Part shown: positions 54,623-62,307 of the stretch, piece after piece
How positions within the stretch are numbered: position 1 is the stretch's first letter
How the letters are laid out: every line of letters begins with the position of its first letter
Assembly: GCF_021021435.1 (NCBI RefSeq)
Contig: NZ_JAINWI010000016.1
Span: 62,001 to 126,000, forward strand
Reading direction: 5' to 3'
DNA from: Seohaeicola saemankumensis
Lineage (GTDB): Bacteria; Pseudomonadota; Alphaproteobacteria; Rhodobacterales; Rhodobacteraceae
DNA: 64,000 nt
Position numbers and translations under genes: made by a program
The notes under the pieces: model-generated
Database searches by the model: none
The model's input: only the letters and a program-made list of their open reading frames with translations
What the model was told of the DNA's origin: nothing

Positions 54623-55216
54623 ATGGCAAGCCTCTTTTCCGAACAGACCCTGACCTGCGTCCGCGAAAGCTGGTCACCCGGCATCGGTGATCCCGATATC
54701 ATGGGATGGGTGACCGTCGGCGTCTATGTCATCAGTGCCTTTTGCAGCCTCGCCCTTGCCGCGCGCATCCCGGCAGACCAACCACATGCTGCCCGTGAGC
54801 GTGTGTTCTGGGCCGTCATCGGCATGATCCTGACATTCCTCGCCATCAACAAACAGCTTGATCTGCAATCCGCCATGACAGCGCTTGGCCGCTGTTTGGC
54901 GCAACTTCAGGGTTGGTATGACGAACGTCAGGCCGTGCAGCGCCGCTTCATCCAATGGCTGGCGATCGGGGCGATATCGGTCGCCCTGTTTGCGGCATGG
55001 TTCCTGCGTCACAGCCTGCGACGCAACGGGTTGGCCGTGCTGGGCTTTGCCTTCCTGCTGGGCTTTGTTGTGATCCGCGCCGTGGGCTTTCACGATGTGG
55101 ACCAGTTAATCGGCACACGCCTCCGCTCGGTCAGGCTGAATTGGGTGCTGGAACTGTCAGGGTTGGTCCTGATCCTCGTAAACGTCCTGCCCCGTCTGTT
55201 GTCTGGCCGAAAGTAG
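54623..55216 (+). CDS. Membrane protein of unknown function next to exosortase E
   Basis: A 197-residue protein with about five hydrophobic segments (TVGVYVISAFCSLALAARI; VFWAVIGMILTFLAINK; WLAIGAISVALFAAWFL; NGLAVLGFAFLLGFVVIRAVGF; WVLELSGLVLILVNVLP). I do not recognise a family. It starts six bases after xrtE and so is very likely cotranscribed and perhaps functionally linked. It ends nine bases from the convergent rep gene. Confidence 0.7.
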   Translation: MASLFSEQTLTCVRESWSPGIGDPDIMGWVTVGVYVISAFCSLALAARIPADQPHAARERVFWAVIGMILTFLAINKQLDLQSAMTALGRCLAQLQGWYDERQAVQRRFIQWLAIGAISVALFAAWFLRHSLRRNGLAVLGFAFLLGFVVIRAVGFHDVDQLIGTRLRSVRLNWVLELSGLVLILVNVLPRLLSGRK

Positions 55217-55225
55217 CGCGCGCCC

Positions 55226-56518
55226 TCACGCGTCGGGATCGAAAATACCCGGCACCATGTCTTCCCAGAATGCACAGATCGCCTGCGCGTTGATGGCCGA
55301 GGCCCAGCCGAGGCGGGCGAATTCCTCGCGGCCCATCTCGTCTTCCAGCTGCGACAGGAACAGCCGCCGGTCACTGTCGCGCTGTGTCGGGTTGCGGGCT
55401 TCCGCCACCGCGCGGACACGGGCCAGTTTGCGCGCACGTTCGCGCCGGGCGGTGCTGATCTCGATTTCACGCGCCTCCGCTTCCTGCTCGGCCAACGATT
55501 GCGCCGCGCGCCGTTCAGCCAAAGCGACCACCGCTGCGGGCGAGGGTTGCGGCGCCTCCTTGGGGCGGTAATCATCGCGGATCGCCGCCGACAGATAGCG
55601 CGCGGTATCGGCAACTCCCGCTGTCTGGCTGACAAGGCGCAGCTTCTCGCTCACGTAATCCTCGCCATGTTCCGCGATCCATTGCCGCGCCAGACGGTCC
55701 GACACCCCCTGCCCCGTCAAGGCGCGGTAGATCGCACTGGCGCGCACACCTTCGCTATCGTCGATCTCGAACATCGCCAGTTGCGGGTTTTCCTTGATCA
55801 GAAACCTGATCTCGGTCACCGCCCGCCCTTCTTTACGCAATTGCGGCGTCAGGATGATATTCGAGGTCTTGTTCACCTCGGCCACGGCAGGTTTGATGAT
55901 CTTGGCGTTCAGATGCTTGAAAGTCTCGTAATAGACACTGTCATCCACCCCCATCAGCCGCCGGAACAGATCCAGCGGCCACCAGCCAGTGCTGCCGGTC
56001 CGCACGAAGCGATAGCAATTCTCATAAAGCGCCAGCGCATGGCCACTGGTGAACCGCCGCTGGATATTCAGATTGATCAGCGCGAAAACTTTGGGGTCAT
56101 GCAGCTTTTCCGCCAAAGCCGGGGAATAGGCATATTCGCACACGCCCCCTTTCAGCTTGGCATAGGACAGCAGCGCCGAAACACCCCATTCCTGCCGCCC
56201 CTTGTCATCCAGCATGTCCCATTCGGCGACAGTCTCTGCAAGGCCGCGCAGAGCCTGTTTCAGCGTATCCATATCGTTGGAGTTGTAGCCGATCATCAGA
56301 CACAGCGTGCGCGCGTCGATCCGGTGTTTCGGTTGGCTGATCAGCGTGTCATAGGCATTCAGCAACAGGACATTCGACAGCTTGCGCTGCAACAGCGACA
56401 GCTTGCCCGACACATGGATCGCGGCCACATTCTTTTTGACCGATTCCCGCTTCAACGCGCCACTCAGGTTCCCGCGCAAGGGAAGTGTGGCGTCCTGTTT
56501 GTGTTCTACTGATGCCAT
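55226..56518 (-). CDS. Plasmid replication initiator, Rep_3 family (RepB type)
   Basis: A 430-residue DNA-binding initiator. The N-terminal winged-helix half has SGKLSLLQRKLSNVLLLNAYD and MDTLKQALRGLAETV, and the second half has RFTSGHALALYENCYRFVRTG and WWPLDLFRRLMGV. These match Rep_3 proteins that bind iterons and open the origin. A long charged, basic C-terminal extension (about 330-400, rich in Arg, Glu, Ala) may be coiled coil. Iterons lie upstream on the origin side (56,769-56,872), and an inverted iteron pair is at its promoter (56,599-56,652), implying autoregulation. Roseobacter RepB replicons belong to this type. Confidence 0.88.
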   Translation of the reverse strand: MASVEHKQDATLPLRGNLSGALKRESVKKNVAAIHVSGKLSLLQRKLSNVLLLNAYDTLISQPKHRIDARTLCLMIGYNSNDMDTLKQALRGLAETVAEWDMLDDKGRQEWGVSALLSYAKLKGGVCEYAYSPALAEKLHDPKVFALINLNIQRRFTSGHALALYENCYRFVRTGSTGWWPLDLFRRLMGVDDSVYYETFKHLNAKIIKPAVAEVNKTSNIILTPQLRKEGRAVTEIRFLIKENPQLAMFEIDDSEGVRASAIYRALTGQGVSDRLARQWIAEHGEDYVSEKLRLVSQTAGVADTARYLSAAIRDDYRPKEAPQPSPAAVVALAERRAAQSLAEQEAEAREIEISTARRERARKLARVRAVAEARNPTQRDSDRRLFLSQLEDEMGREEFARLGWASAINAQAICAFWEDMVPGIFDPDA

Positions 56519-56598
56519 GGCCTGTCCGCTCTTGTTCGCACTCTTTGCGGTGCCCCTTCAGTTTCGCAGAAAAAGCACCCGCGCTCAAGTCTCTCATG

Positions 56599-56652
56599 GG
56601 TGCCCGTATACAGGACGGGCTCGCCTCCCCTGCCCTCCTGTAAACGGGTTCC
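56599..56652. promoter_or_regulatory. Inverted iteron pair at the rep promoter (candidate Rep operator)
   Basis: The reverse complement of 56599-56614 is CCTGTATACGGGCACC, identical to iteron four at 56835-56850. A second copy in direct orientation, CCTGTAAACGGGTTCC, lies at 56637-56652. Inverted iteron copies at the promoter are the classic site where Rep dimers repress their own gene. Confidence 0.65.
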
Positions 56653-56768
56653 TTTGGTGACGCTTGACCCACAGCTTTGACATTCAGGTGCTTTTCAGAG
56701 GGTTTCAGCCGCATCCAGGGGCACAGCGGAGTCGAATCAAACACGCAAATCGGGCTGTATTAGTCTCT

Positions 56769-56872
56769 CCTGCGAATCGGCACCCTTATTCCCGTAGGCG
56801 GGGACCTGTCAGCCCGCAGACGGGTACCTGTGATCCTGTATACGGGCACCGGTCAGCCTGTTTTCAGGCACC
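56769..56872 (+). repeat. Five iterons with exact 22-bp period (oriV)
   Basis: Five related 16-mers start at 56769, 56791, 56813, 56835 and 56857, exactly 22 bp apart, which places them on the same DNA face (two helical turns). Copies two to four are CCCGTAGGCGGGGACC, CCCGCAGACGGGTACC and CCTGTATACGGGCACC; the outer two are more degenerate. These are the likely binding sites of the initiator encoded at 55226-56518. Confidence 0.85.
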
Positions 56873-56880
56873 TATGTGCA

Positions 56881-57000
56881 TCTAAGCTTCTGTTTTAACT
56901 AAGGTATCAGGAGCCAAAGATTCTATAGTCTCCTAAAGACTCTACAGTTTAAGCGCCCTGTGTCTTCATTTTATGGTAAGGTTAAGAGATCAAGATGCCC
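56881..57000. other. AT-rich tract, candidate DNA-unwinding element
   Basis: Directly after the iterons the composition becomes AT-rich (a TCTATAGTCT run, AGTTTAAG, CATTTTATGGTAAGG). In iteron plasmids the unwinding element lies next to the iterons. I see no perfect DnaA box. Confidence 0.5.
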
Positions 57001-57124
57001 ACTTTCGTCAGATTAACCGCTTTGATCACGCAAAGCCCAGCAGAGTGATTCACTTTCTCTCCACGATGTGCGATGATTTACGATACAGCACAGAAATCAT
57101 GTGACATCGAGGCAGACAGCGACA

Positions 57125-58561
57125 ATGACGAAAAAGCAGGATCTCTACACGCCCCCCTATCAAAATCTCGATCCGGCGCGTGCCGCAGCGAAACTTGGCG
57201 AGCCTGTGGATACCGCCCGATTCGCCAAAGCCGCCGCATTCTGCGAACGCGGACGCTCGGATCTGGCCAAACGCGGCTACTCGCCGGACGGGACCAAACG
57301 GTTGCGGAAATTCTCGACCTGGGAAATCTGCCGCTACCTTCTGCCCATCGCCCCCGCCCATCTGCGCCGCGTTCTCAAGAACAATCCCGACTTGCCACAG
57401 GGCGAAGGGGCCAGCGGTTCCAAATGGTTCACGCTGGAGGAGGTGGTTTCGCTGCGAAACCATTTCGCCGCCGAAGGTATGGCCTCGAAACACTACCTCC
57501 CCTTCCGGCCCAAGGGTCTGCCCGCGAAGGTCGCAGCCGTGGCCAACTTCAAGGGCGGGGTCGGCAAAACCTCGACCGCCGCGCATCTGGCGATGTCGGC
57601 CGCGCTGGATGGCTACAAGGTGCTGGTGATCGACCTTGACAGCCAGGGCTCCATGACCTCGATCATGGGCGGCAAGGTGGCGGATGAATGGACCACCGTG
57701 TTCCCGCTTCTGGCCAAGGATTACGCCCGTCATGTGCAGCAGGAAAACGCGCTGCGGGAAGCGCGGGGCGAGGCCCCCCTGCCCCTTGATGAAACTCTCA
57801 CCGAGGCGCTGACCGTTAACGCGTCCGACGTGATCCAGAAAACCCACTGGCCCAATATCGACCTGATCGGCGCGCAGCTGAACCTTTACTGGGCCGAATT
57901 TCAGGTGCCGGTCTGGCGCATGGCCCTGCGGAACTGGCCGCTCTGGGATGCGCTGACCAACTTCCTGCAAAACGAATCCGTGCTGGATGAATATGACATC
58001 ATCTTGCTCGATACCCCTCCTGCACTTGGGTACCTGACGATCAATGCACTGGCCGCAGCCGATATCCTTCTGGTGCCTTTGGGCGCATCCTTTCTGGAAT
58101 TCGACAGCACGGGTCGCTTCTTCGATATGCTCTATTCCACCTTCGCCAGTATCGAGGAAGGCGAGAATTCCGCCCGCCGCCGCGCCGGTCTGCCCGAGAT
58201 GAAATTCGAATGGGACGTGGTGCGCGCCCTGATCACGCGCTTTGATGCGAACCAGCAGACCGATCTTGCCAATGTCATTCAGGCCTATTTCGGCGATTTC
58301 ATGAACGCTTACCGGCAGGAATTCACGGCCCTTGTCGGTCAGGCCGGCGAACAGGTGAACGGCATCTACGAGGCGGATTACCGCGACTTCAACCGCGACA
58401 CCTATGCCCGTGGCCGCGATGCTTTTGACCGGACCTATGCCGAGTTCAAGGAAATCCTGATCGGCGCATGGTGGCGCGATCAGGCGATGGCGGAAGCACA
58501 GGCCGCAGAGGATGCAGCAGCAATGACAACACCAGAGCAGAAGGAACAGGCAGATGGCTAA
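57125..58561 (+). CDS. parA: Plasmid partition ATPase ParA
   Basis: A 478-residue ATPase. An N-terminal DNA-binding region (about 1-140, with KWFTLEEVVSLRNHFAAEG as a MerR-like helix block) is followed by deviant Walker A FKGGVGKTST, Walker A' LVIDLDSQGS and Walker B IILLDTPPALGYLT. The large N-terminal domain is that of type Ia ParA proteins, which also repress the par operon. I chose ATG at 57125 (GAGGCAGA upstream) rather than GTG at 57101. It overlaps parB by eight bases. Works with ParB and the parS-like sites. Confidence 0.92.
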   Translation: MTKKQDLYTPPYQNLDPARAAAKLGEPVDTARFAKAAAFCERGRSDLAKRGYSPDGTKRLRKFSTWEICRYLLPIAPAHLRRVLKNNPDLPQGEGASGSKWFTLEEVVSLRNHFAAEGMASKHYLPFRPKGLPAKVAAVANFKGGVGKTSTAAHLAMSAALDGYKVLVIDLDSQGSMTSIMGGKVADEWTTVFPLLAKDYARHVQQENALREARGEAPLPLDETLTEALTVNASDVIQKTHWPNIDLIGAQLNLYWAEFQVPVWRMALRNWPLWDALTNFLQNESVLDEYDIILLDTPPALGYLTINALAAADILLVPLGASFLEFDSTGRFFDMLYSTFASIEEGENSARRRAGLPEMKFEWDVVRALITRFDANQQTDLANVIQAYFGDFMNAYRQEFTALVGQAGEQVNGIYEADYRDFNRDTYARGRDAFDRTYAEFKEILIGAWWRDQAMAEAQAAEDAAAMTTPEQKEQADG

Positions 58562-59663
58562 ACGCAAACGTTTGGAAGCCCCCAGCGCCGATGCACTGAA
58601 AGAGATCGAGGAAGGTTTCGCGCGCGAAACCTCCGCCACCGGCCCGTTGGGGCCTATGCCCCCGATCGCCCAGATCGCCAGCGAAGCCGCTGCCGGATCA
58701 TCCCCACTCAGCAGTGACGAGCGTTTGCGCGCCACCCGTGACAGCGCCGATGCCGCCCGCTTCCGCCGCGCGCTCGAGGCGGGATTGATCGTGCAGGAAA
58801 TCCGTGTCATCGACATCCGCGCCGAGGCATTGTCGCGTGACCGCATGACCGTCAGCCGCGAGGAAATGGAAGAGCTGAAAACCTCGATCCGCGCCCATGG
58901 TCTGCGCCTGCCGATCGAAGTTTTCGAAGAGCCGCCAACCAGCGAGAATGGTCCGGTCGGCTATGCTGTCATCTCGGGCTGGCGGCGTTTGATGGCCTAC
59001 CGCGAGCTGATGTCGGAAGGCGGTGACGAGTTCCTGACGATCAAGGCGCTGGTCCGCTCGCCCGCCAGCGCCGCCGATGCCTATGTCGCGATGGTGGAAG
59101 AGAACGAGATCCGCAGCGATCTCAGCCATTATGAACGTGGTCGCGTCGCGGTAATGGCGACAAGCCAGGGCGCGTTTGTCTCGGTCGAGGATGCGGTGAA
59201 CGCGTTGTTCCACGCGGGCAGCAAGGCCAAACGCTCCAAGATTCGCGCCTTTGCCGAACTGCATGAGGAGTTGGGCGATCTGTTGAATTTCGCCCCGAAC
59301 CTTAGTGAACGGCAGGGCCTGCGTTTGGTGGGCGCGATCCGGTCCGGCATGGCGCCCGATTTGCGCCGCACCTTGGGGGCAGGTGTCGCGCAGGATGCGG
59401 CCAGCGAATGGGCGATGGTGGAGCCTGTCGTGTTGCAGGCCGAGTCCCTCGACAAGCCCCAAAAGTCTCCGGGTCGCCCGCGTATCAAACCGCCGATGCG
59501 CTCGGAATTCGGTGATGGCTATTACAAGCTGGCCAACGGGATCACGATGATGCGCGATTCCGATACGCGCGGCCATTACATCCGGCTTGAAGGGCATGCC
59601 GTGAATATCGAACTGATCGACGTTGTGATGCTCGAAATCCAGCGCCTGCTGGAACGGGTCTGA
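58554..59663 (+). CDS. parB: Plasmid partition protein ParB
   Basis: A 369-residue ParB/RepB/Spo0J-family protein. The N-terminal nuclease-like ParB domain has MEELKTSIRAHGLRLPIEV, AVISGWRRLMAYRELM and VEENEIRSDLSHYERGR. An HTH region (VSVEDAVNALF to SKIRAFAELHEEL) follows, and a C-terminal segment probably dimerises. It binds parS and activates ParA. One parS-like palindrome lies inside its own 5' coding region and another just past its stop. Confidence 0.92.
   Translation: MAKRKRLEAPSADALKEIEEGFARETSATGPLGPMPPIAQIASEAAAGSSPLSSDERLRATRDSADAARFRRALEAGLIVQEIRVIDIRAEALSRDRMTVSREEMEELKTSIRAHGLRLPIEVFEEPPTSENGPVGYAVISGWRRLMAYRELMSEGGDEFLTIKALVRSPASAADAYVAMVEENEIRSDLSHYERGRVAVMATSQGAFVSVEDAVNALFHAGSKAKRSKIRAFAELHEELGDLLNFAPNLSERQGLRLVGAIRSGMAPDLRRTLGAGVAQDAASEWAMVEPVVLQAESLDKPQKSPGRPRIKPPMRSEFGDGYYKLANGITMMRDSDTRGHYIRLEGHAVNIELIDVVMLEIQRLLERV
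58613..58632. promoter_or_regulatory. parS-like perfect palindrome inside parB
   Basis: AGGTTTCGCGCGCGAAACCT is a 20-base perfect palindrome. Its 16-base core fits GTT-N4-GC-N4-AAC, the pattern of parS sites of RepABC plasmids, and resembles chromosomal parS (GTTTCACGTGAAAC). It lies about 60 bases into parB. Confidence 0.75.
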
Positions 59664-59679
59664 CAGAGATTACCGCACA

Positions 59680-59697
59680 GGTTTCGCGTGCGAAACC
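59680..59697. promoter_or_regulatory. Second parS-like palindrome downstream of parB
   Basis: GGTTTCGCGTGCGAAACC, 17 bases past the parB stop, differs from the site inside parB at one of 18 positions. Two matching palindromes about 1.07 kb apart that bracket parB support a centromere role. Confidence 0.75.
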
Positions 59698-59709
59698 CTA
59701 TGACAACCA

Positions 59710-59743
59710 AGCAAACCGCACCCCTGATCCGGCGCGGTTTGCT
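59710..59743. terminator. Inverted repeat between parB and the convergent recombinase gene
   Basis: AGCAAACCGC and GCGGTTTGCT form perfect 10-bp arms separated by 14 bases. It sits between two convergent genes, so a bidirectional terminator is likely although no T-tract follows. Its position at the end of the recombinase gene leaves a recombination site as an alternative. Confidence 0.55.
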
Positions 59744-59749
59744 CATGGC

Positions 59750-60622
59750 TCAGGCAGCACCTTCCTTGGCGCGCGTTCTGCGCAAGGATTGCCCCGCATA
59801 AAGGCGCAGCCGTTCAGCTTCGGGCAGATCAGGGCGTAGTCCCGCCGCCAGCACAGTCTGCTTGATCAACCGCACCACATGCTTGTCATTCAACCGCCGC
59901 TCCAGCGCCTTTTGCCCGTCGCGCGACACGGCCACGAAAACCGGCCCGAACCCGATCCGCCCGAAATGCAGCCATTGCTCCAGCGCATGCACCGCGCAAA
60001 GCTGTTGCACCCGCCTGCGCCCGATCCTGACCTCACGCTGGCCGCGTCTGTCGCGCAGGGTGATCACCACCGCATCTTGACCGATCTCGATCCAGCCACC
60101 GCTGTCCGGCGTGTCATCCTTGCCGCGATCCAGCCCCACAATCTGTGACCGCCGCAAGCCGCCAGCATAGCCGGTCAGCAGCAAGGCACGATCCCGCAAA
60201 CCGCGCAGATCGAAGGGCAGGCTAGCCACCATCGCACCAATATCTTCGGGCCCGATCTTGTCCTTGCGCACAGGTGGTCGCGCATCGACCAGCCGGACGG
60301 CCTCCATCGCCGCAGCAATCCCCTCGGCCTTGCGATCCAGAAACATCCCGCGCTGCCGGTAGCCATGACAAAGCCCGAACAAGCGCCGCTCGATTGACGT
60401 AACCGAAAGGGCAGGGGCCGTCCCCTGCGCCGATCCCAAGTCTGCGATATAGCGCCCGACCAGATCAGGCGAGGGCGGCAACGGATCCGCTCCCTCTATC
60501 CGGCACCAGCGCGAGAAATCAGCCCAATCCGTGGCATAGGCCAGAACGGTGTTGTCCGGCGCATCCGGTTCAGATGTGTCCTCCTGCGCGGGCAGGATAA
60601 GCTTGCTGGCAAGGTTGTTCAT
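59750..60622 (-). CDS. Tyrosine recombinase, apparently C-terminally truncated
   Basis: A 290-residue protein. The N-terminal SAM-like domain (VLAYATDWADFSRWCRIEG) and the box I Arg (LLTGYAGGLRRSQIVGL) match plasmid-borne integrases. The box II region reads YAGQSLRRT where the family has HxxR with His, and the protein ends 12 residues later (RAKEGAA) without the LGH box and the catalytic Tyr. I checked the other two frames downstream and found no continuation. It is therefore probably inactive, or works only with an intact partner. It may once have resolved plasmid dimers. Confidence 0.75.
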   Translation of the reverse strand: MNNLASKLILPAQEDTSEPDAPDNTVLAYATDWADFSRWCRIEGADPLPPSPDLVGRYIADLGSAQGTAPALSVTSIERRLFGLCHGYRQRGMFLDRKAEGIAAAMEAVRLVDARPPVRKDKIGPEDIGAMVASLPFDLRGLRDRALLLTGYAGGLRRSQIVGLDRGKDDTPDSGGWIEIGQDAVVITLRDRRGQREVRIGRRRVQQLCAVHALEQWLHFGRIGFGPVFVAVSRDGQKALERRLNDKHVVRLIKQTVLAAGLRPDLPEAERLRLYAGQSLRRTRAKEGAA

Positions 60623-60759
60623 TGGGCATCCTAGGCTGATGAGGAAACCTTAAGCGGAAAACGGACTGAAAAGCAAACTTATTGGACATAAATTAACCTT
60701 TCGTACAGCGGCGCTTTGTAATCTATTTTGTGGAATGAAGCGCCGCCAGCCGATATGCT

Positions 60760-60775
60760 TCACGTATGCACGTGA
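60760..60775. promoter_or_regulatory. Inverted repeat spanning the DUF1403 start codon
   Basis: TCACGT and ACGTGA flank ATGC, the start codon plus one base. It could be an operator or an RNA hairpin that hides the start codon. The 143-base divergent gap upstream holds the promoters of both this gene and the recombinase. Confidence 0.35.
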
Positions 60776-61659
60776 CTGACCCATATACGCCGGATGAAAC
60801 ACTGACATTACCCCGCATGCCGCGTCGGGTCATGTCGGTTTCGGGCGAAAGCCTTGAAGATGTGGCTTTTTTATCAGGTGCAGCCCTTGCGCAACTGCAT
60901 GCTGTGGTCTCGAATCCCGCGATTCCCCACAGCTTGTTGCGCGACCGTCTTGCCCTTGCTGCGGCGACGGCCTGTGTAGACTTTGCAGGGCGGTTGGAAA
61001 CAGCGGCGGATCTACGCGACGCGGTCCATTTGTTGCGCGCGGGCGATCAGCCCGGTCCGGCGGGCGCGCTCTATCTGCAATGGCGGCGTGCCGTGGCGCG
61101 CAAGGTCAGCGCCAAACATCTGGCCGCCGTCCTGCCGGATCAATTGGCCCCGCATGCCGCGTTCTGGCTCAAACCGGGGCAGGGCACGCCCGTCGCCCAA
61201 GCCGCCCTTGTGCTCGAGGCGATCCTGAAAGACGCCCCGCGCGCCGAGACCGAAGCCCTGATCATGGCCGATGCGGTTCTGGCGCAGGCGATGGGCTGGA
61301 ACCATCTGGTGCCGCTGCTGGCCGCCGGTCTGCCGGCCCGCGCCTTGCGTCTGTCGGGCGATGATCTGCGTCTGGCCTGCCATAAGGCAATCACCGCGAA
61401 AGCGCAGGACGCGGTCACCATGGCGTTGGACCTCGCGCGCAGGGCAGGGCGGTTGCAGGCGATATCCCCGAAACTGCGCGCCAAGGGCGCGGATGCCGCG
61501 ATTGCGCTGTTTTTGTCCCATGACGCGCTGTCCCCCTCGCTGGCGCTCACGGGTCTGATGTCGGATCGCGCCGCAAGGCGGCTTTGCGACAGGCTGGTGG
61601 CCTTGGGCGCGTTGCGTGAACTCACGGGCCGCGCCACATTCCGTCTTTACGGTGTCTAG
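60766..61659 (+). CDS. DUF1403 family protein
   Basis: A 297-residue, mainly helical, Ala/Leu-rich protein with the DUF1403 pattern (LEDVAFLSGAALAQLHAVV; VPWRQR-like positions are replaced by LYLQWRRAVARK). The function is unknown. DUF1403 genes occur on plasmids of Rhizobiales and Rhodobacterales, often beside an ScpB-like gene as here; the next gene starts two bases after its stop. The pair could take part in plasmid folding or segregation. I see no signal peptide or metal-binding motif. Confidence 0.8.
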   Translation: MHVTDPYTPDETLTLPRMPRRVMSVSGESLEDVAFLSGAALAQLHAVVSNPAIPHSLLRDRLALAAATACVDFAGRLETAADLRDAVHLLRAGDQPGPAGALYLQWRRAVARKVSAKHLAAVLPDQLAPHAAFWLKPGQGTPVAQAALVLEAILKDAPRAETEALIMADAVLAQAMGWNHLVPLLAAGLPARALRLSGDDLRLACHKAITAKAQDAVTMALDLARRAGRLQAISPKLRAKGADAAIALFLSHDALSPSLALTGLMSDRAARRLCDRLVALGALRELTGRATFRLYGV

Positions 61660-61660
61660 G

Positions 61661-62251
61661 ATGGTGAAAGCGCCCGCTCCCGATACCGCTCTCGACCGCG
61701 CGCTGGAGGATCTGCCCCCGGCAGACCGCTGGCGCGCATGGATGCGCCGGATCGAGGCAGTGCTCTTCGCCAGCGCAACCTCCGTCCCGCGCGAGGCTCT
61801 GGCCCGCGTCGTAGGGCAGGGGGCCGCCGTCGACCTGCTCATCGCGGATCTGGCCGCCGACCTGACCGACCGCCCCTACGAGATCGCCAAAACCGCCGAA
61901 GGCTGGCTGTTGCGCACGCGCCCCGCCTATGCCGCCGTGATCAGGGCTGCGGCAGATGTCGGCAGTCAGGCGCTTGATCTGAACGCATTCGACACCGCCG
62001 TTCTGGCCGCCATCGCCTACCACCAACCCGTCACCCGCGACGGGCTCAAGGATATTTTCGGCAAGGAGATCAGCCGCGACCTGATCGGGCGTCTGCACGA
62101 TCAAGGCCTGATCGCCACCGGCCCCCGCAGCCCCCGCCGCGGCGCGCCCTATACGTTCGTGACAACCGAAGGCTTCCTGACCGCCTTCGGCTTGGAAAGC
62201 CTGCGCGACCTGCCGGACCCCGAGCAGTTGGGGGATGCGGGGGTTTTGTGA
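61661..62251 (+). CDS. SMC-ScpB domain protein
   Basis: A 196-residue protein with two winged-helix units: RIEAVLFASATSVPREALARVVG, and after it LNAFDTAVLAAIAYHQPVTRDGLKDIFGKEISRDLIGRLHDQGLI, ending with the TTEGFLTAFGLESLRDLP block, all as in ScpB, the SMC-kleisin partner. I chose ATG at 61661 right after the DUF1403 stop. No smc or scpA is encoded in the window, so it would need chromosomal partners or DUF1403 as a partner. Confidence 0.85.
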   Translation: MVKAPAPDTALDRALEDLPPADRWRAWMRRIEAVLFASATSVPREALARVVGQGAAVDLLIADLAADLTDRPYEIAKTAEGWLLRTRPAYAAVIRAAADVGSQALDLNAFDTAVLAAIAYHQPVTRDGLKDIFGKEISRDLIGRLHDQGLIATGPRSPRRGAPYTFVTTEGFLTAFGLESLRDLPDPEQLGDAGVL

Positions 62252-62307
62252 CTAGGCCGCTATCCTGCACGGCGGCGTCTCGATCACACCGTCACGCGTC
62301 CGCCACA

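Larger units (their letters stand above)
56519..57124. other. Replication origin region (oriV) between rep and parA
   Basis: This 606-base divergent gap has no gene. It holds an inverted iteron pair near the rep promoter, five direct iterons, an AT-rich tract and, before parA, the inverted repeat GCTTTG/CAAAGC (57019-57036). This is the expected layout of an iteron-controlled origin. Confidence 0.7.

Noticed and set aside
56769-56872. CRISPR-like repeat array
   Set aside because: Repeats are 16-mers at a 22-bp period with six-base spacers, next to a Rep_3 gene; these are iterons.
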